From Candidatus Nitrosopelagicus brevis (GTDB lineage Archaea; Thermoproteota; Nitrososphaeria; Nitrososphaerales; Nitrosopumilaceae): a stretch of 64,000 nucleotides of DNA. Numbering within the stretch: position 1 is the first letter of the stretch; each line of letters opens with the position of its first letter. Under the pieces are notes generated by a model. It was not told the DNA's origin, made no database searches, and saw only the letters and a program-made list of their open reading frames with translations. The position numbers were made by a program, and so were the translations under genes. The stretch spans positions 390,426 through 454,425 of the forward strand of contig NZ_CP007026.1 of assembly GCF_000812185.1 (NCBI RefSeq), written 5' to 3'. Shown piece after piece: positions 42,521 to 50,320 of the stretch.

Positions 42521-43198
42521 ATGGTTGATGCAAAGAAAATTGGAGTTGCTGGCGCTGCTATAGTGTTGGTTACATTAGTTGCAGTTTTTGCTACCTCATA
42601 CATGGCTGATTTTGAAACTGCAAGAACTCCAAACACCGAAGATGAAACTAAACCTCTTCATCTAAAAGATGCACCTGTATTAGGATCTAAAGATGCAACT
42701 ATAACAATTGTAGAAGTCGGTGATTATCAATGTCATATGTGTAAGCTTTGGTTTGAAGAAACACGTCCACAAATAATTAAAAATTATGTTGAAACTGGAA
42801 AAGCAAATCTTGTTTTTATTGACATGCCTTTCTTAGGACGTGACTCTACTCCTGCATCTGAAGCAACTTATTGTGCTGATGATCAAGGAAAATATTGGGA
42901 ATACCATTCAATGCTTTTCACATATCAAGAAGATGAAATAGATGGTGGTTGGGCAAACGCAAATAGATTACAAGCTTTTGCATTAAACCTGGGATTAGAT
43001 ATGGAACAATTCGATAAATGTATGATAACTGATGATCATAGGGCTCACGTTAATTTTAACATGCAAATGGCAAAAAAAGAATTTGGTGCAAATAGTACTC
43101 CTACATTTGTAATAGTCGGTCCAACTGGTGAGGCCCAAAAAATTGTTGGCGCACACCCATACTCTACATTTGTAAGTGTACTAGATCAAATGCTCTAA
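42521..43198 (+). CDS. Membrane-anchored DsbA-like thiol oxidoreductase
   Basis: A 225-aa protein. An N-terminal helix (IGVAGAAIVLVTLVAVFATS) acts as anchor or signal. A thioredoxin-fold DsbA domain follows, with active site DYQCHMCKLWF, a second Cys pair region (EATYCADDQGKYWEYH, FDKCMITDD) and the cis-Pro strand NSTPTFVIVG. It would make or isomerise disulfides outside the membrane. The next gene starts at the base after its stop, so the two form a pair. Confidence 0.9.
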   Translation: MVDAKKIGVAGAAIVLVTLVAVFATSYMADFETARTPNTEDETKPLHLKDAPVLGSKDATITIVEVGDYQCHMCKLWFEETRPQIIKNYVETGKANLVFIDMPFLGRDSTPASEATYCADDQGKYWEYHSMLFTYQEDEIDGGWANANRLQAFALNLGLDMEQFDKCMITDDHRAHVNFNMQMAKKEFGANSTPTFVIVGPTGEAQKIVGAHPYSTFVSVLDQML

Positions 43199-43675
43199 AT
43201 GAACAACACTTTTGGAATTATTTATTCAAATCCGTCATACATTTTAATTTTAATTGGAATATTTTTTCTACTTTTCATACCGTTAATTATAATCTCAGAA
43301 TTTTTATTCTTCGAACCATTTCTTGTATTTTCTATATATCCTGAAACTACGTTAAGCTTTTCTCTGATCGTAACATTGTCGTTATTCTCTGCATTTGCGG
43401 TATCGATGAACATCTATCGAGTTAAACTAATCAAAGAAACCAAAAAAATAGGTTCTAGTATTATTGGAACTATAATTGGAGCATCTGCAGGTGCATGTTC
43501 ATGTGGACCAATTGCATTTTCAATTATTACCACCTTTGGGACAGCTGGAAGTATTGCCAGTTCATTTCTAACAGTTTACGAAGTTCCAATCCGACTAACT
43601 TCTATTGGAATTCTTGTAATAGTAATTTTTGTAACAACAAAGTCACTTTCACGTGAGTGTAAAGTGAAATCCTAA
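43199..43675 (+). CDS. Four-helix membrane protein with CSC motif, DsbA partner candidate
   Basis: A 158-aa protein with four hydrophobic segments (about 12-34, 50-70, 85-110, 130-150). The third carries GASAGACSCGPIAF, and a Cys lies near the end (SRECKVKS). It starts directly after the DsbA-like stop. It is not DsbB or VKOR by sequence that I can recognise, but position and cysteines suggest the electron-accepting partner of the DsbA-like protein. This role is inference. Confidence 0.7.
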   Translation: MNNTFGIIYSNPSYILILIGIFFLLFIPLIIISEFLFFEPFLVFSIYPETTLSFSLIVTLSLFSAFAVSMNIYRVKLIKETKKIGSSIIGTIIGASAGACSCGPIAFSIITTFGTAGSIASSFLTVYEVPIRLTSIGILVIVIFVTTKSLSRECKVKS

Positions 43676-43754
43676 CTTAGTTCAATTTTGTTGATGTAAA
43701 AAGACAATTTTTTACAACCCACTAAAATTACTTTAAAAATCGTAATACCCTAGC

Positions 43755-43835
43755 ATGTCACGATTCTTCGTACCAACTCGACCAGCAAAACGAGCATATG
43801 ATGCTGACGAGTTAGATGAGACAGACGATCAATAA
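43755..43835 (+). CDS. Candidate 26-aa microprotein
   Basis: An ORF of 26 codons: basic/aromatic start MSRFFVPTRPAKRAYDAD, acidic end ELDETDDQ. The A/T box CTTTAAAAAT (43730-43739) is centred about 21-25 nt upstream of the ATG. It lies in a 172-bp gap between 43675 and 43848 that otherwise holds only an 8-bp inverted repeat (43695-43716). It may be a real peptide or a short untranslated RNA. Confidence 0.4.
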   Translation: MSRFFVPTRPAKRAYDADELDETDDQ

Positions 43836-43847
43836 TAGAAGTTTCTT

Positions 43848-44768
43848 CTATATTTTTAAAAATGAATTATTTGGTACCTCTAACTCTTCAAACATTTCTG
43901 GGTGCAAAATTTTTGCCAAGATCTCTATACCAGTTATCACTCTGATACTTGGTTTACTAAAAAAAGAATTTGCATCAACTGCAAAAACCTTTCTTTCCTT
44001 GACCGCTTTCAATTGACTCCATCTTGGATCATTTTTTAAATTTTTTTCATACTCTGAAACTGTTCTTTGAACATCAAAACCACATGGCATCAGAATCAAT
44101 ATGTCAGGATCCTCTTTTTCAATCTCTTCAATTTCCATTTTTCTTGAATGTTCGCCGGTTTTTGTAATCATATTTACGCCTCCTGAAATTTCAACCATTT
44201 CTGGAACCCAATGTCCAGATGTAAAAAATGGATTTAGCCACTCTATTCCCAAAACTTTGGGTCTGCTTGAAATTTTTACATTTCTTATTTCTTCAATTCT
44301 AGAATTCAGTGAATTAACAATTTCATTTCCTCGTTTTACTTCATCAATTTTTTCAGCAATATCCTCTACACATTTTAAAATTCCTTGAATATCATGAGGA
44401 CTCATTGAATAAATCTCTGGTTTTTCATCTAGAATTTCAATTGCATTTTTTACTTGATTTGTATATGCTGAACATACCTCACAAATCTCTTGTGAAATAA
44501 TTAGATCTGGTCTTGCATTTGAAACATTTTGTGCAACTAATTTGTAAATGTCCTCTCCTTTTTCTGAGAGATCACAAATTTTTTTATCAATTTCTAAGCT
44601 TGACATATTCTCTGGTTCAAAAACACTCTCAATCACTTTTGGTTTATTTGTAGCATCACTAGGATAATTACACTCGTGAGTAACTCCAAATAATTTTTCT
44701 TGAGCACCTAATTCATAAATTAACTCTGTCGCACTAGGTAAAAATGAAATAATTCGTTTCTTCTGCAT
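43848..44768 (-). CDS. BtuF-like cobalamin/siderophore-binding protein without signal peptide
   Basis: A 306-aa protein of the periplasmic-binding fold used by B12 and iron-chelate ABC systems: IISFLPSATELIYELGA, GVTHECNYPSDA, RPDLIISQEICEVCSAY and GIEWLNPFFTSGHWVPEMV. The N-terminus (MQKKRIISFLP) runs straight into the first strand with no signal peptide or lipobox, and no permease or ATPase gene is adjacent. It may be a cytosolic corrinoid-binding protein. Thaumarchaea make cobalamin, so a handling role is plausible. Confidence 0.85.
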   Translation of the reverse strand: MQKKRIISFLPSATELIYELGAQEKLFGVTHECNYPSDATNKPKVIESVFEPENMSSLEIDKKICDLSEKGEDIYKLVAQNVSNARPDLIISQEICEVCSAYTNQVKNAIEILDEKPEIYSMSPHDIQGILKCVEDIAEKIDEVKRGNEIVNSLNSRIEEIRNVKISSRPKVLGIEWLNPFFTSGHWVPEMVEISGGVNMITKTGEHSRKMEIEEIEKEDPDILILMPCGFDVQRTVSEYEKNLKNDPRWSQLKAVKERKVFAVDANSFFSKPSIRVITGIEILAKILHPEMFEELEVPNNSFLKI

Positions 44769-44857
44769 TTGAAATTATGTTATCAAAGTTCTCTTTAAGT
44801 TTGTGTCAATATTTGACTAGATGAATTATTTATTATTCATAATTTTCTTAAAAATAC

Positions 44858-46015
44858 ATGTCTAGAACTGGTTCTGATATTAGAAAAGGAATTGAACAAA
44901 ATTGGCATGAATATCTTTCAAAATATGCTAACCTCTTTTCTTCTAATGAAATACAAGGCTCTAGCCCACCATCTGTTTTTGTAGGCTCGTATGGATACCC
45001 AAAAGTTGGGATTGGACCCATGTTACCTCCAATTCATGGCGATACCACTCTTTTAGATACGCCTGAAAAATGGCTTGGCAAAAGTCTTGAGGAAATTGTG
45101 AATTATCGATTAAATCTTGTGCGTGGAGTACAAAAAACTGGAATTGAAGAAACCACAGGTCGCTTCATAGAAAGTCTTCATGAACTTGCGATGTCATCAG
45201 GTTCTATTGATTCTGAAATTAAATTTATAAAAAATCCGACACCTATTCCATCAATCGATGGTCAAAATGCACCTTTTGGTCCTCTTGGAGAAATTAAAAC
45301 TGCAAAATTTTCTCCAAACTCTTCTATAAAATCAATAGAAAATGCATACTATGATACTGATTTAAAAGCTGAAGATGCAGTAATGAAACTATATAATTCT
45401 GGAATTGAAATATCCAAAATTCAAAAATGTTTCAGTATTGGAATGTTTGGGAAAAATAGAAAATTAGTTCCAACAAAATGGAGTATTACTGCAACAGATC
45501 AAATAATATCTAATGATTTAATGCATGATATACTTGAATTTGATATAATTGATCGATATGAAGTCTTTAGATTTGATCATCTCGGAAATTTATTTTCAGT
45601 AATATTATTTCCTCATAGATGGATTTTTGAAATGCAAGAAGCATGGCATGATAAAAATTCTATAGGATTTGGAAGTGATTATGAAACTGCAAAAGGAATT
45701 GATCATCCTCCATCTATTGCAGGTGCATACTTTGCAGGTAAATTAGCAGTAACAGAATATCTTCAAAAAATAAAAAAACAATCTGGTGTTATGATATTTA
45801 GAGAAATTCAACCTCAATATGCTGTACCTGTTGGTGTTTGGCAAGTACGTGAAGGAGTTAGAGAAGCAATGAAAAATAATCCTCAAGAAGTGAATTCATT
45901 AAATGAGGCAATCGCTCTTGCAACAAAACGTATGAGTATTAGTAAAAATGAATGGCTTGCTCACGGGGATATGCTCAAACTCATAGCTCAAACAAGTATG
46001 TCTGATTTTTTCTAA
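44858..46015 (+). CDS. Nre family DNA repair protein with PCNA-binding tail
   Basis: A 385-aa archaeal Nre protein. The N-terminal block PPSVFVGSYGYPKVGIGPML is diagnostic, with GPLGEIKTAKFSPN, WSITATDQIIS and AGAYFAGKLAVTEYL later. The extreme C-terminus QTSMSDFF fits the PCNA-interacting PIP box (Q-x-x-M-x-x-F-F). In haloarchaea and Sulfolobus, Nre proteins act with PCNA in DNA damage tolerance. Confidence 0.9.
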   Translation: MSRTGSDIRKGIEQNWHEYLSKYANLFSSNEIQGSSPPSVFVGSYGYPKVGIGPMLPPIHGDTTLLDTPEKWLGKSLEEIVNYRLNLVRGVQKTGIEETTGRFIESLHELAMSSGSIDSEIKFIKNPTPIPSIDGQNAPFGPLGEIKTAKFSPNSSIKSIENAYYDTDLKAEDAVMKLYNSGIEISKIQKCFSIGMFGKNRKLVPTKWSITATDQIISNDLMHDILEFDIIDRYEVFRFDHLGNLFSVILFPHRWIFEMQEAWHDKNSIGFGSDYETAKGIDHPPSIAGAYFAGKLAVTEYLQKIKKQSGVMIFREIQPQYAVPVGVWQVREGVREAMKNNPQEVNSLNEAIALATKRMSISKNEWLAHGDMLKLIAQTSMSDFF

Positions 46016-46053
46016 TATTTGCATATTTATTGAGAGTATACAACCAACACTCA

Positions 46054-46992
46054 ATGGAAAACAAAGGTGTCATGATAGCAATTTTGCTCGTTTTATCTCC
46101 AATTCTATTCACAATGGCGATATATCCTGATAGCTTTAGTCTTAGCTGGAATCAAGGTCGAGGTGGATTTCTTTTTGCAGCAGCATTCATTGCCGCAGAA
46201 TTAATTGGTTTAAAATTTGTAATTCCAAAAAAGCGCTTCTTTTATTGTATACCGTTAATCGCACTAACTATCACATATTTTGTATCACTTCAATTTGGTG
46301 TAAGAGATTACATCATGAGTCTAGTTGATGTTTTTGGTGTTTTGGAATATTCTTGGGAGTGGTTGTTTGATTTCGCTGTAATGGCGATATTTGTTACTGC
46401 ATCTCTTGCAATATTATTTGGCAGAAAATGGATTAGAATAGGACCTGCTGGACCAATATTTCTAGCTGGCAATGCAATAATTTTGGCATTAGATTCATTC
46501 TTTCCTTATGATACTCTTGGACCATTACAATACATTGTACCATATTTTGTACAAGCCAACGTTTGGGTAATTACCGTGCTTGATCTTGGTGTGGCTACTG
46601 CACGCGATAATCTAATGTTTCTTAACGGTGACTTTGGTCCTTTTGCGTTACAGGTATTCTGGCCATCTGCTGGAGTACACAGTATAATCATCTATTCACT
46701 TGTAATGATGGCATTTCTCATAAAAATGAGAATTCCTCGTAATCGTAAAATCATTTACTTTGTTATAGGTATCCTCGGAACAATCTTTGTCAATATGATT
46801 AGAATATTTTCATTATCTGTTTATGCATTGAAGGTTACTACTGATCCTGAAGCTTGGGAAGAATTCCATTCTGTAGCTGGAGAAATAATGTTCCTACCCT
46901 GGTTATTCATATTTCTGTTGGTAGTTACTGCAGTTGAAACAAAACGACTCAAAAAATTAGAATCTGAAAATGAATCTAAAAATAATTCGTAA
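46054..46992 (+). CDS. Archaeosortase-family protein (thaumarchaeosortase-like)
   Basis: A 312-aa membrane protein with about eight helices and the exosortase/archaeosortase layout. The position usually held by the catalytic Cys is Ser205 in FWPSAGVHS. The conserved Arg is Arg250 in NMIRIFSLS, and His272 lies in EEFHSVAG. It probably cleaves and re-anchors PEF-type C-terminal signals such as that of the protein at 38900. The start is ATG 46054 rather than TTG 46030, since the box gcatatttat is about 27 nt upstream. It sits between two DNA repair genes and overlaps dinB by 17 bp. Confidence 0.85.
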   Translation: MENKGVMIAILLVLSPILFTMAIYPDSFSLSWNQGRGGFLFAAAFIAAELIGLKFVIPKKRFFYCIPLIALTITYFVSLQFGVRDYIMSLVDVFGVLEYSWEWLFDFAVMAIFVTASLAILFGRKWIRIGPAGPIFLAGNAIILALDSFFPYDTLGPLQYIVPYFVQANVWVITVLDLGVATARDNLMFLNGDFGPFALQVFWPSAGVHSIIIYSLVMMAFLIKMRIPRNRKIIYFVIGILGTIFVNMIRIFSLSVYALKVTTDPEAWEEFHSVAGEIMFLPWLFIFLLVVTAVETKRLKKLESENESKNNS

Positions 46993-48067
46993 TACTACTT
47001 TGCCCTTCAACGTCTGAGAATTCTGAAATCCTAACTCCAATTCTTCTCACCAACATTACTTGTTCGGTTAATGCTTCTTCTAGTAATTGGTTTGCAACTT
47101 TCTTTAATTCCTCTTCACTATTTACTGGATTTTTTAACATTCTAGATTTAGTTTTTGTTGACAAATCTTCATTTACAAACTGAATCCCAATTGAACGATA
47201 CATTTTGTTATCATTTATTGCCAATTTGTTTAATTGTGCACATAATTCATTCACATTTCCTTGTAAAAATTCTAATTCTTTAGAATTTTTCTTCAAAGTA
47301 ACAATCTTACTAAATTGAATTGTTGGAGGTCTTTCTTTAACTATTTCAGTGTCTATTCCCTTAGCAGAATTGAAAATATATCCTCCAGTTTTCCTTCCAA
47401 ACATCTTATTCAAATCAAAAACATCAATTTTTCTTAATTCTTCTATGATGTGAATATCCATCTGCGTAAATACATCCTCTGTTTTTTTACCTATGCCTGG
47501 AATTTCTCTAATTTTTAATGGTGACAAGAACTGTTCTACTTGTTCAGGTTTTACTGTTGTTAGTCCATCAGGTTTCTTAAAATCTGAAGCAATTTTTGAA
47601 AGCAATTTGTTTGGACTAATGCCTATTGAACATGTAAGTTTTAGACTATTTCTTATTTCATTTTTTAATTGCTGTGCTAGATGTTCTGCATTATCAAAAC
47701 TCATTTCAGTTTTTTTTGTAACGTCAAGATATGCCTCATCTCTTCCAACATATTCAAACACATCTGCATATTTCTCAATTATTTCCATTCCCTTGGACGA
47801 CATATCAGAATAGTAGTCAAAATCTGCTGGCAAAAATACTGCATCTTGCTCTTTCAATTTATTTTTTGCAAGCATTATTGGTATTCCTGATTTCACTCCA
47901 AATTTTCTTGCATTATAATTTGCAGTAGCTATTGCACCGCTATCCCCACCTCTGTCAGAAAAAATACACACTGCAACACATTTCCCTTTAATCTTAGAAT
48001 TTCTAATCTCTTCGCATTGTGCATAAAAATAGTCAAAATCTATATGAAAAACAATTCTTTTTTCCAT
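46976..48067 (-). CDS. dinB: DNA polymerase IV (Y-family)
   Basis: A 363-aa translesion polymerase. Metal-binding residues are in FHIDFDYFYAQCEE and YVGRDEAYLDV. The helix-hairpin-helix is IPGIGKKTEDVF and the little-finger domain follows. The C-terminus has QSSITNYF, a PIP box for PCNA. The 3' end overlaps the archaeosortase gene on the other strand by 17 bp. Confidence 0.95.
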   Translation of the reverse strand: MEKRIVFHIDFDYFYAQCEEIRNSKIKGKCVAVCIFSDRGGDSGAIATANYNARKFGVKSGIPIMLAKNKLKEQDAVFLPADFDYYSDMSSKGMEIIEKYADVFEYVGRDEAYLDVTKKTEMSFDNAEHLAQQLKNEIRNSLKLTCSIGISPNKLLSKIASDFKKPDGLTTVKPEQVEQFLSPLKIREIPGIGKKTEDVFTQMDIHIIEELRKIDVFDLNKMFGRKTGGYIFNSAKGIDTEIVKERPPTIQFSKIVTLKKNSKELEFLQGNVNELCAQLNKLAINDNKMYRSIGIQFVNEDLSTKTKSRMLKNPVNSEEELKKVANQLLEEALTEQVMLVRRIGVRISEFSDVEGQSSITNYF

Positions 48068-48137
48068 ACCATATTTTAGAATTCAATTCTTATTACAATT
48101 ACGTAATTTTATATCTTAACCTCAATTAAACATCTTA

Positions 48138-48386
48138 ATGGATTCGCCAATTGAGGTAAATGATGATGGTGTTAAGGTTAATCCTGAAATCATGGAAAAT
48201 GAAAAATTTTATCATTGTGTTTTCAAAGAAAAAGTAATCCTAGTCTTTAAAGATCATCAAGAATTTCTCAACTGTTTTGAAATAGAAGAAAAAGAGATAG
48301 TTGAGCAAATTAAATCTTCAAAAGATGAAGACGTACATTCTATACTGGAATCTTATATTGAAAAAGAGAAGCTTAAAAAACAATAA
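48138..48386 (+). CDS. Hypothetical small acidic protein (82 aa)
   Basis: An 82-aa acidic protein with no recognised domain. A short beta segment (FYHCVFKEKVILVFKDHQEF) is followed by charged helices. It lies 18 bp before the Alba gene on the same strand and is divergent from dinB; it may be co-expressed with Alba. Confidence 0.6.
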   Translation: MDSPIEVNDDGVKVNPEIMENEKFYHCVFKEKVILVFKDHQEFLNCFEIEEKEIVEQIKSSKDEDVHSILESYIEKEKLKKQ

Positions 48387-48404
48387 ACTTGTCTTACTGT
48401 ATTA

Positions 48405-48887
48405 ATGAGTTCAAAATCTGATGCTTCTGACATTCTTGATGAAATACTAGAAGATTCAAAAAAACCTGAAGCACAACCTGAAGCACAACCTGAAGCACAA
48501 CCTGAAGCACAACCTGAAGCACAACCTGAAGCACAACCTGAAGCACAACCTGAAGCACAACCTGAAGCACAACCTGAAACTAAGTCTGAAAAAAAACCAT
48601 TTGTCCCTGAAGAAAAACCTACAAGAAAATTAATTTTGGTTGGTGTGAAACCTTTGGTCACATATGTGAATTCAACGTTAACTCAGTTATCGACCTTACC
48701 TACCGTTACGATAAAGGCAAGAGGTCAACGCATAACTCAGGCTGTAGATGTATCTCAATTCATTATGAAACGTATGCATTCCATCGGTTATCGAATATCT
48801 GATGTAAGAATATCATCAGATGCACTAGAATCTAGAGATGGAAAAACACGTAATGTTTCTACTATAGAGATTGACATATCAAAGTAA
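48405..48887 (+). CDS. Alba-family chromatin protein with (PEAQ)9 extension
   Basis: A 160-aa protein. Residues 1-70 form an acidic, disordered extension with nine tandem PEAQ units (21-56). Residues 74-160 form an Alba domain (LVGVKPLVTYVNSTLTQLS, IKARGQRITQAVDVSQFIMK). Alba dimers bind DNA and RNA. A long N-terminal extension of this kind is unusual for Alba, which is normally about 90 aa. The usual acetylated-lysine N-terminal segment of Alba is replaced by EEKPTRK. Confidence 0.9.
   Translation: MSSKSDASDILDEILEDSKKPEAQPEAQPEAQPEAQPEAQPEAQPEAQPEAQPEAQPETKSEKKPFVPEEKPTRKLILVGVKPLVTYVNSTLTQLSTLPTVTIKARGQRITQAVDVSQFIMKRMHSIGYRISDVRISSDALESRDGKTRNVSTIEIDISK
48465..48572 (+). repeat. 12-bp tandem repeat (nine copies) in the Alba gene
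   Basis: Nine in-frame copies of cctgaagcacaa, coding PEAQ, nearly without variation. It is protein-coding, with no spacers, so it is not a CRISPR. Copy number is likely to vary between strains by slippage. Confidence 0.9.
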
Positions 48888-48890
48888 TTT

Positions 48891-49505
48891 TTACAATTTT
48901 AATAGAAATTCTATTCCAAAATAGACTAAAACTACACTCAATCCAATTATGATGAACTTGAAATTTCTTTTTGAAAGATAATTCTTGGCTCTTGATGAAA
49001 AGGCTGCAATTGTAAATAACCATGCATAATCCATCCAAATATGAAATAAAAATAGAACAACAATTCCAAGAATTCCAAAAATTTGTATTGATTCTGAAAT
49101 TAGTACTAAACCAATTGTTAACCACCAAACAATAAAAAATGGATTTAATGCACTGAGAAGAATTCCTGCCACGAACGGTCCTTGACCTGATTTTGTTTCT
49201 AAGCTAAATTTTTGTTTTGTAACTGCTCTTATTTGTAAAAATGCAAATCCAAATAGTCCTATTGCTCCTAATATTGTAATTGCAGTTCTAATTTCTGGAA
49301 CATTTTCTATGGAAAAAAATCCTATTCCTAACAACAATATCAATGGAAATTCTACAATGGTATGACCTACCGCCATTTTTATTCCAGAAATTTTTCCTTC
49401 ACGTAATCCATACATCACATTTGCTGCAAATAATGGACCTGGTGACATTACACCTGATGCAGAAATTACTATGACTAATCCTAAAAAACCAAATATCTCT
49501 TGCAT
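48891..49505 (-). CDS. LysE-family exporter
   Basis: A 204-aa membrane protein with about six helices. The N-terminal SASGVMSPGPLFAANVMYGL matches the conserved Gly/Pro block of LysE/RhtB exporters, and LSALNPFFIVWWL is the second family motif. It would export amino acids or similar small solutes. It is convergent with Alba. Confidence 0.88.
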   Translation of the reverse strand: MQEIFGFLGLVIVISASGVMSPGPLFAANVMYGLREGKISGIKMAVGHTIVEFPLILLLGIGFFSIENVPEIRTAITILGAIGLFGFAFLQIRAVTKQKFSLETKSGQGPFVAGILLSALNPFFIVWWLTIGLVLISESIQIFGILGIVVLFLFHIWMDYAWLFTIAAFSSRAKNYLSKRNFKFIIIGLSVVLVYFGIEFLLKL

Positions 49506-49529
49506 GTTGAATTGAATATGCTCTAGATA

Positions 49530-50240
49530 TTAACGATAGATGTGGTCGCCTAAATTTTTTGTATCTTGAGTTGCTTGTTGCAATTGTTCTTCAATAATTT
49601 TTGATTCATTTTCTAATTTTGTCATATTACAAGATATGCCTGGGATAATTTTAGAAAATGTTTCACACAAATTTGCAGTTGCTTTGAAATCTGGAATTTC
49701 TTTATTTGAACTAACTAGTAATACTATGACATCTTGACCACGTGACGCACCCTCATTCAACAATATTCCGGATATTCCTGGAATTGTTGCATGATCTACC
49801 ATTGTAATCCCATTTTCAACAAGTTTTCCTCTTGCATTTCCCGTTGATGCAACTCCAAATACTTCTACATCATTTGATCCTTTGACTGTGATACTACTTA
49901 CAATAGTTGAACATTTTTTCTCTTCTGCCCAATCTAACATCATTCTTGCAGCAGTTCGGTGCATTGTAACATCAAGTGTAAGAAATGATGAAAATATTCC
50001 AACTTTAAGATCTCTGTTTACAAATATTCTAGTTGCATAATTTGGCATACCATTTTTTATGACACTTATTGGTGGAAATTTTTCTGAATCGATATTTGCT
50101 TGTAACTCAAAATTAGACGTATTAATCAAAGATTCTGTAGCTATTGCACTTGTTATTCCAGATGATGGGAATCCATTAACTAATGTCCCTCCTTCCAAAT
50201 CTACCGGTACGATCTCCTTGATTTCTATGTCTTTAGTCAT
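49530..50240 (-). CDS. PAC2-family protein (proteasome assembly chaperone-like)
   Basis: A 236-aa protein of the PAC2 family: EGGTLVNGFPSSGITSAIAT near the N-terminus, TIVSSITVKGSNDVEVFGVA and GISGILLNEGASRGQDVIVL. Archaeal members resemble eukaryotic proteasome assembly chaperone 2, though archaeal function is not settled. I chose ATG 50240 (MTKDIEIKEI) because the box AATTATTTTA (minus strand, 50264-50273) is about 28 nt upstream; the frame extends to 50261. Confidence 0.87.
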   Translation of the reverse strand: MTKDIEIKEIVPVDLEGGTLVNGFPSSGITSAIATESLINTSNFELQANIDSEKFPPISVIKNGMPNYATRIFVNRDLKVGIFSSFLTLDVTMHRTAARMMLDWAEEKKCSTIVSSITVKGSNDVEVFGVASTGNARGKLVENGITMVDHATIPGISGILLNEGASRGQDVIVLLVSSNKEIPDFKATANLCETFSKIIPGISCNMTKLENESKIIEEQLQQATQDTKNLGDHIYR

Positions 50241-50320
50241 ATTATACTCCATACATTGCATGTAAAATAATTTGTTATTCTAGGAAAACTTTAAACTGTA
50301 AGTAATTCACAATTTGACGA

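Noticed and set aside
43695-43716. 8-bp inverted repeat TGTAAAAA/TTTTTACA
   Set aside because: Short, A/T-only arms are common by chance in this DNA. It may help end the upstream transcript, but I do not call it a terminator.
48353-48661. Minus-strand frame of repeated GCAS units; array-like tandem DNA repeat suggesting CRISPR
   Set aside because: The repeat is 12 bp with no spacers and codes PEAQ in frame within an Alba gene. It is a coding microsatellite.
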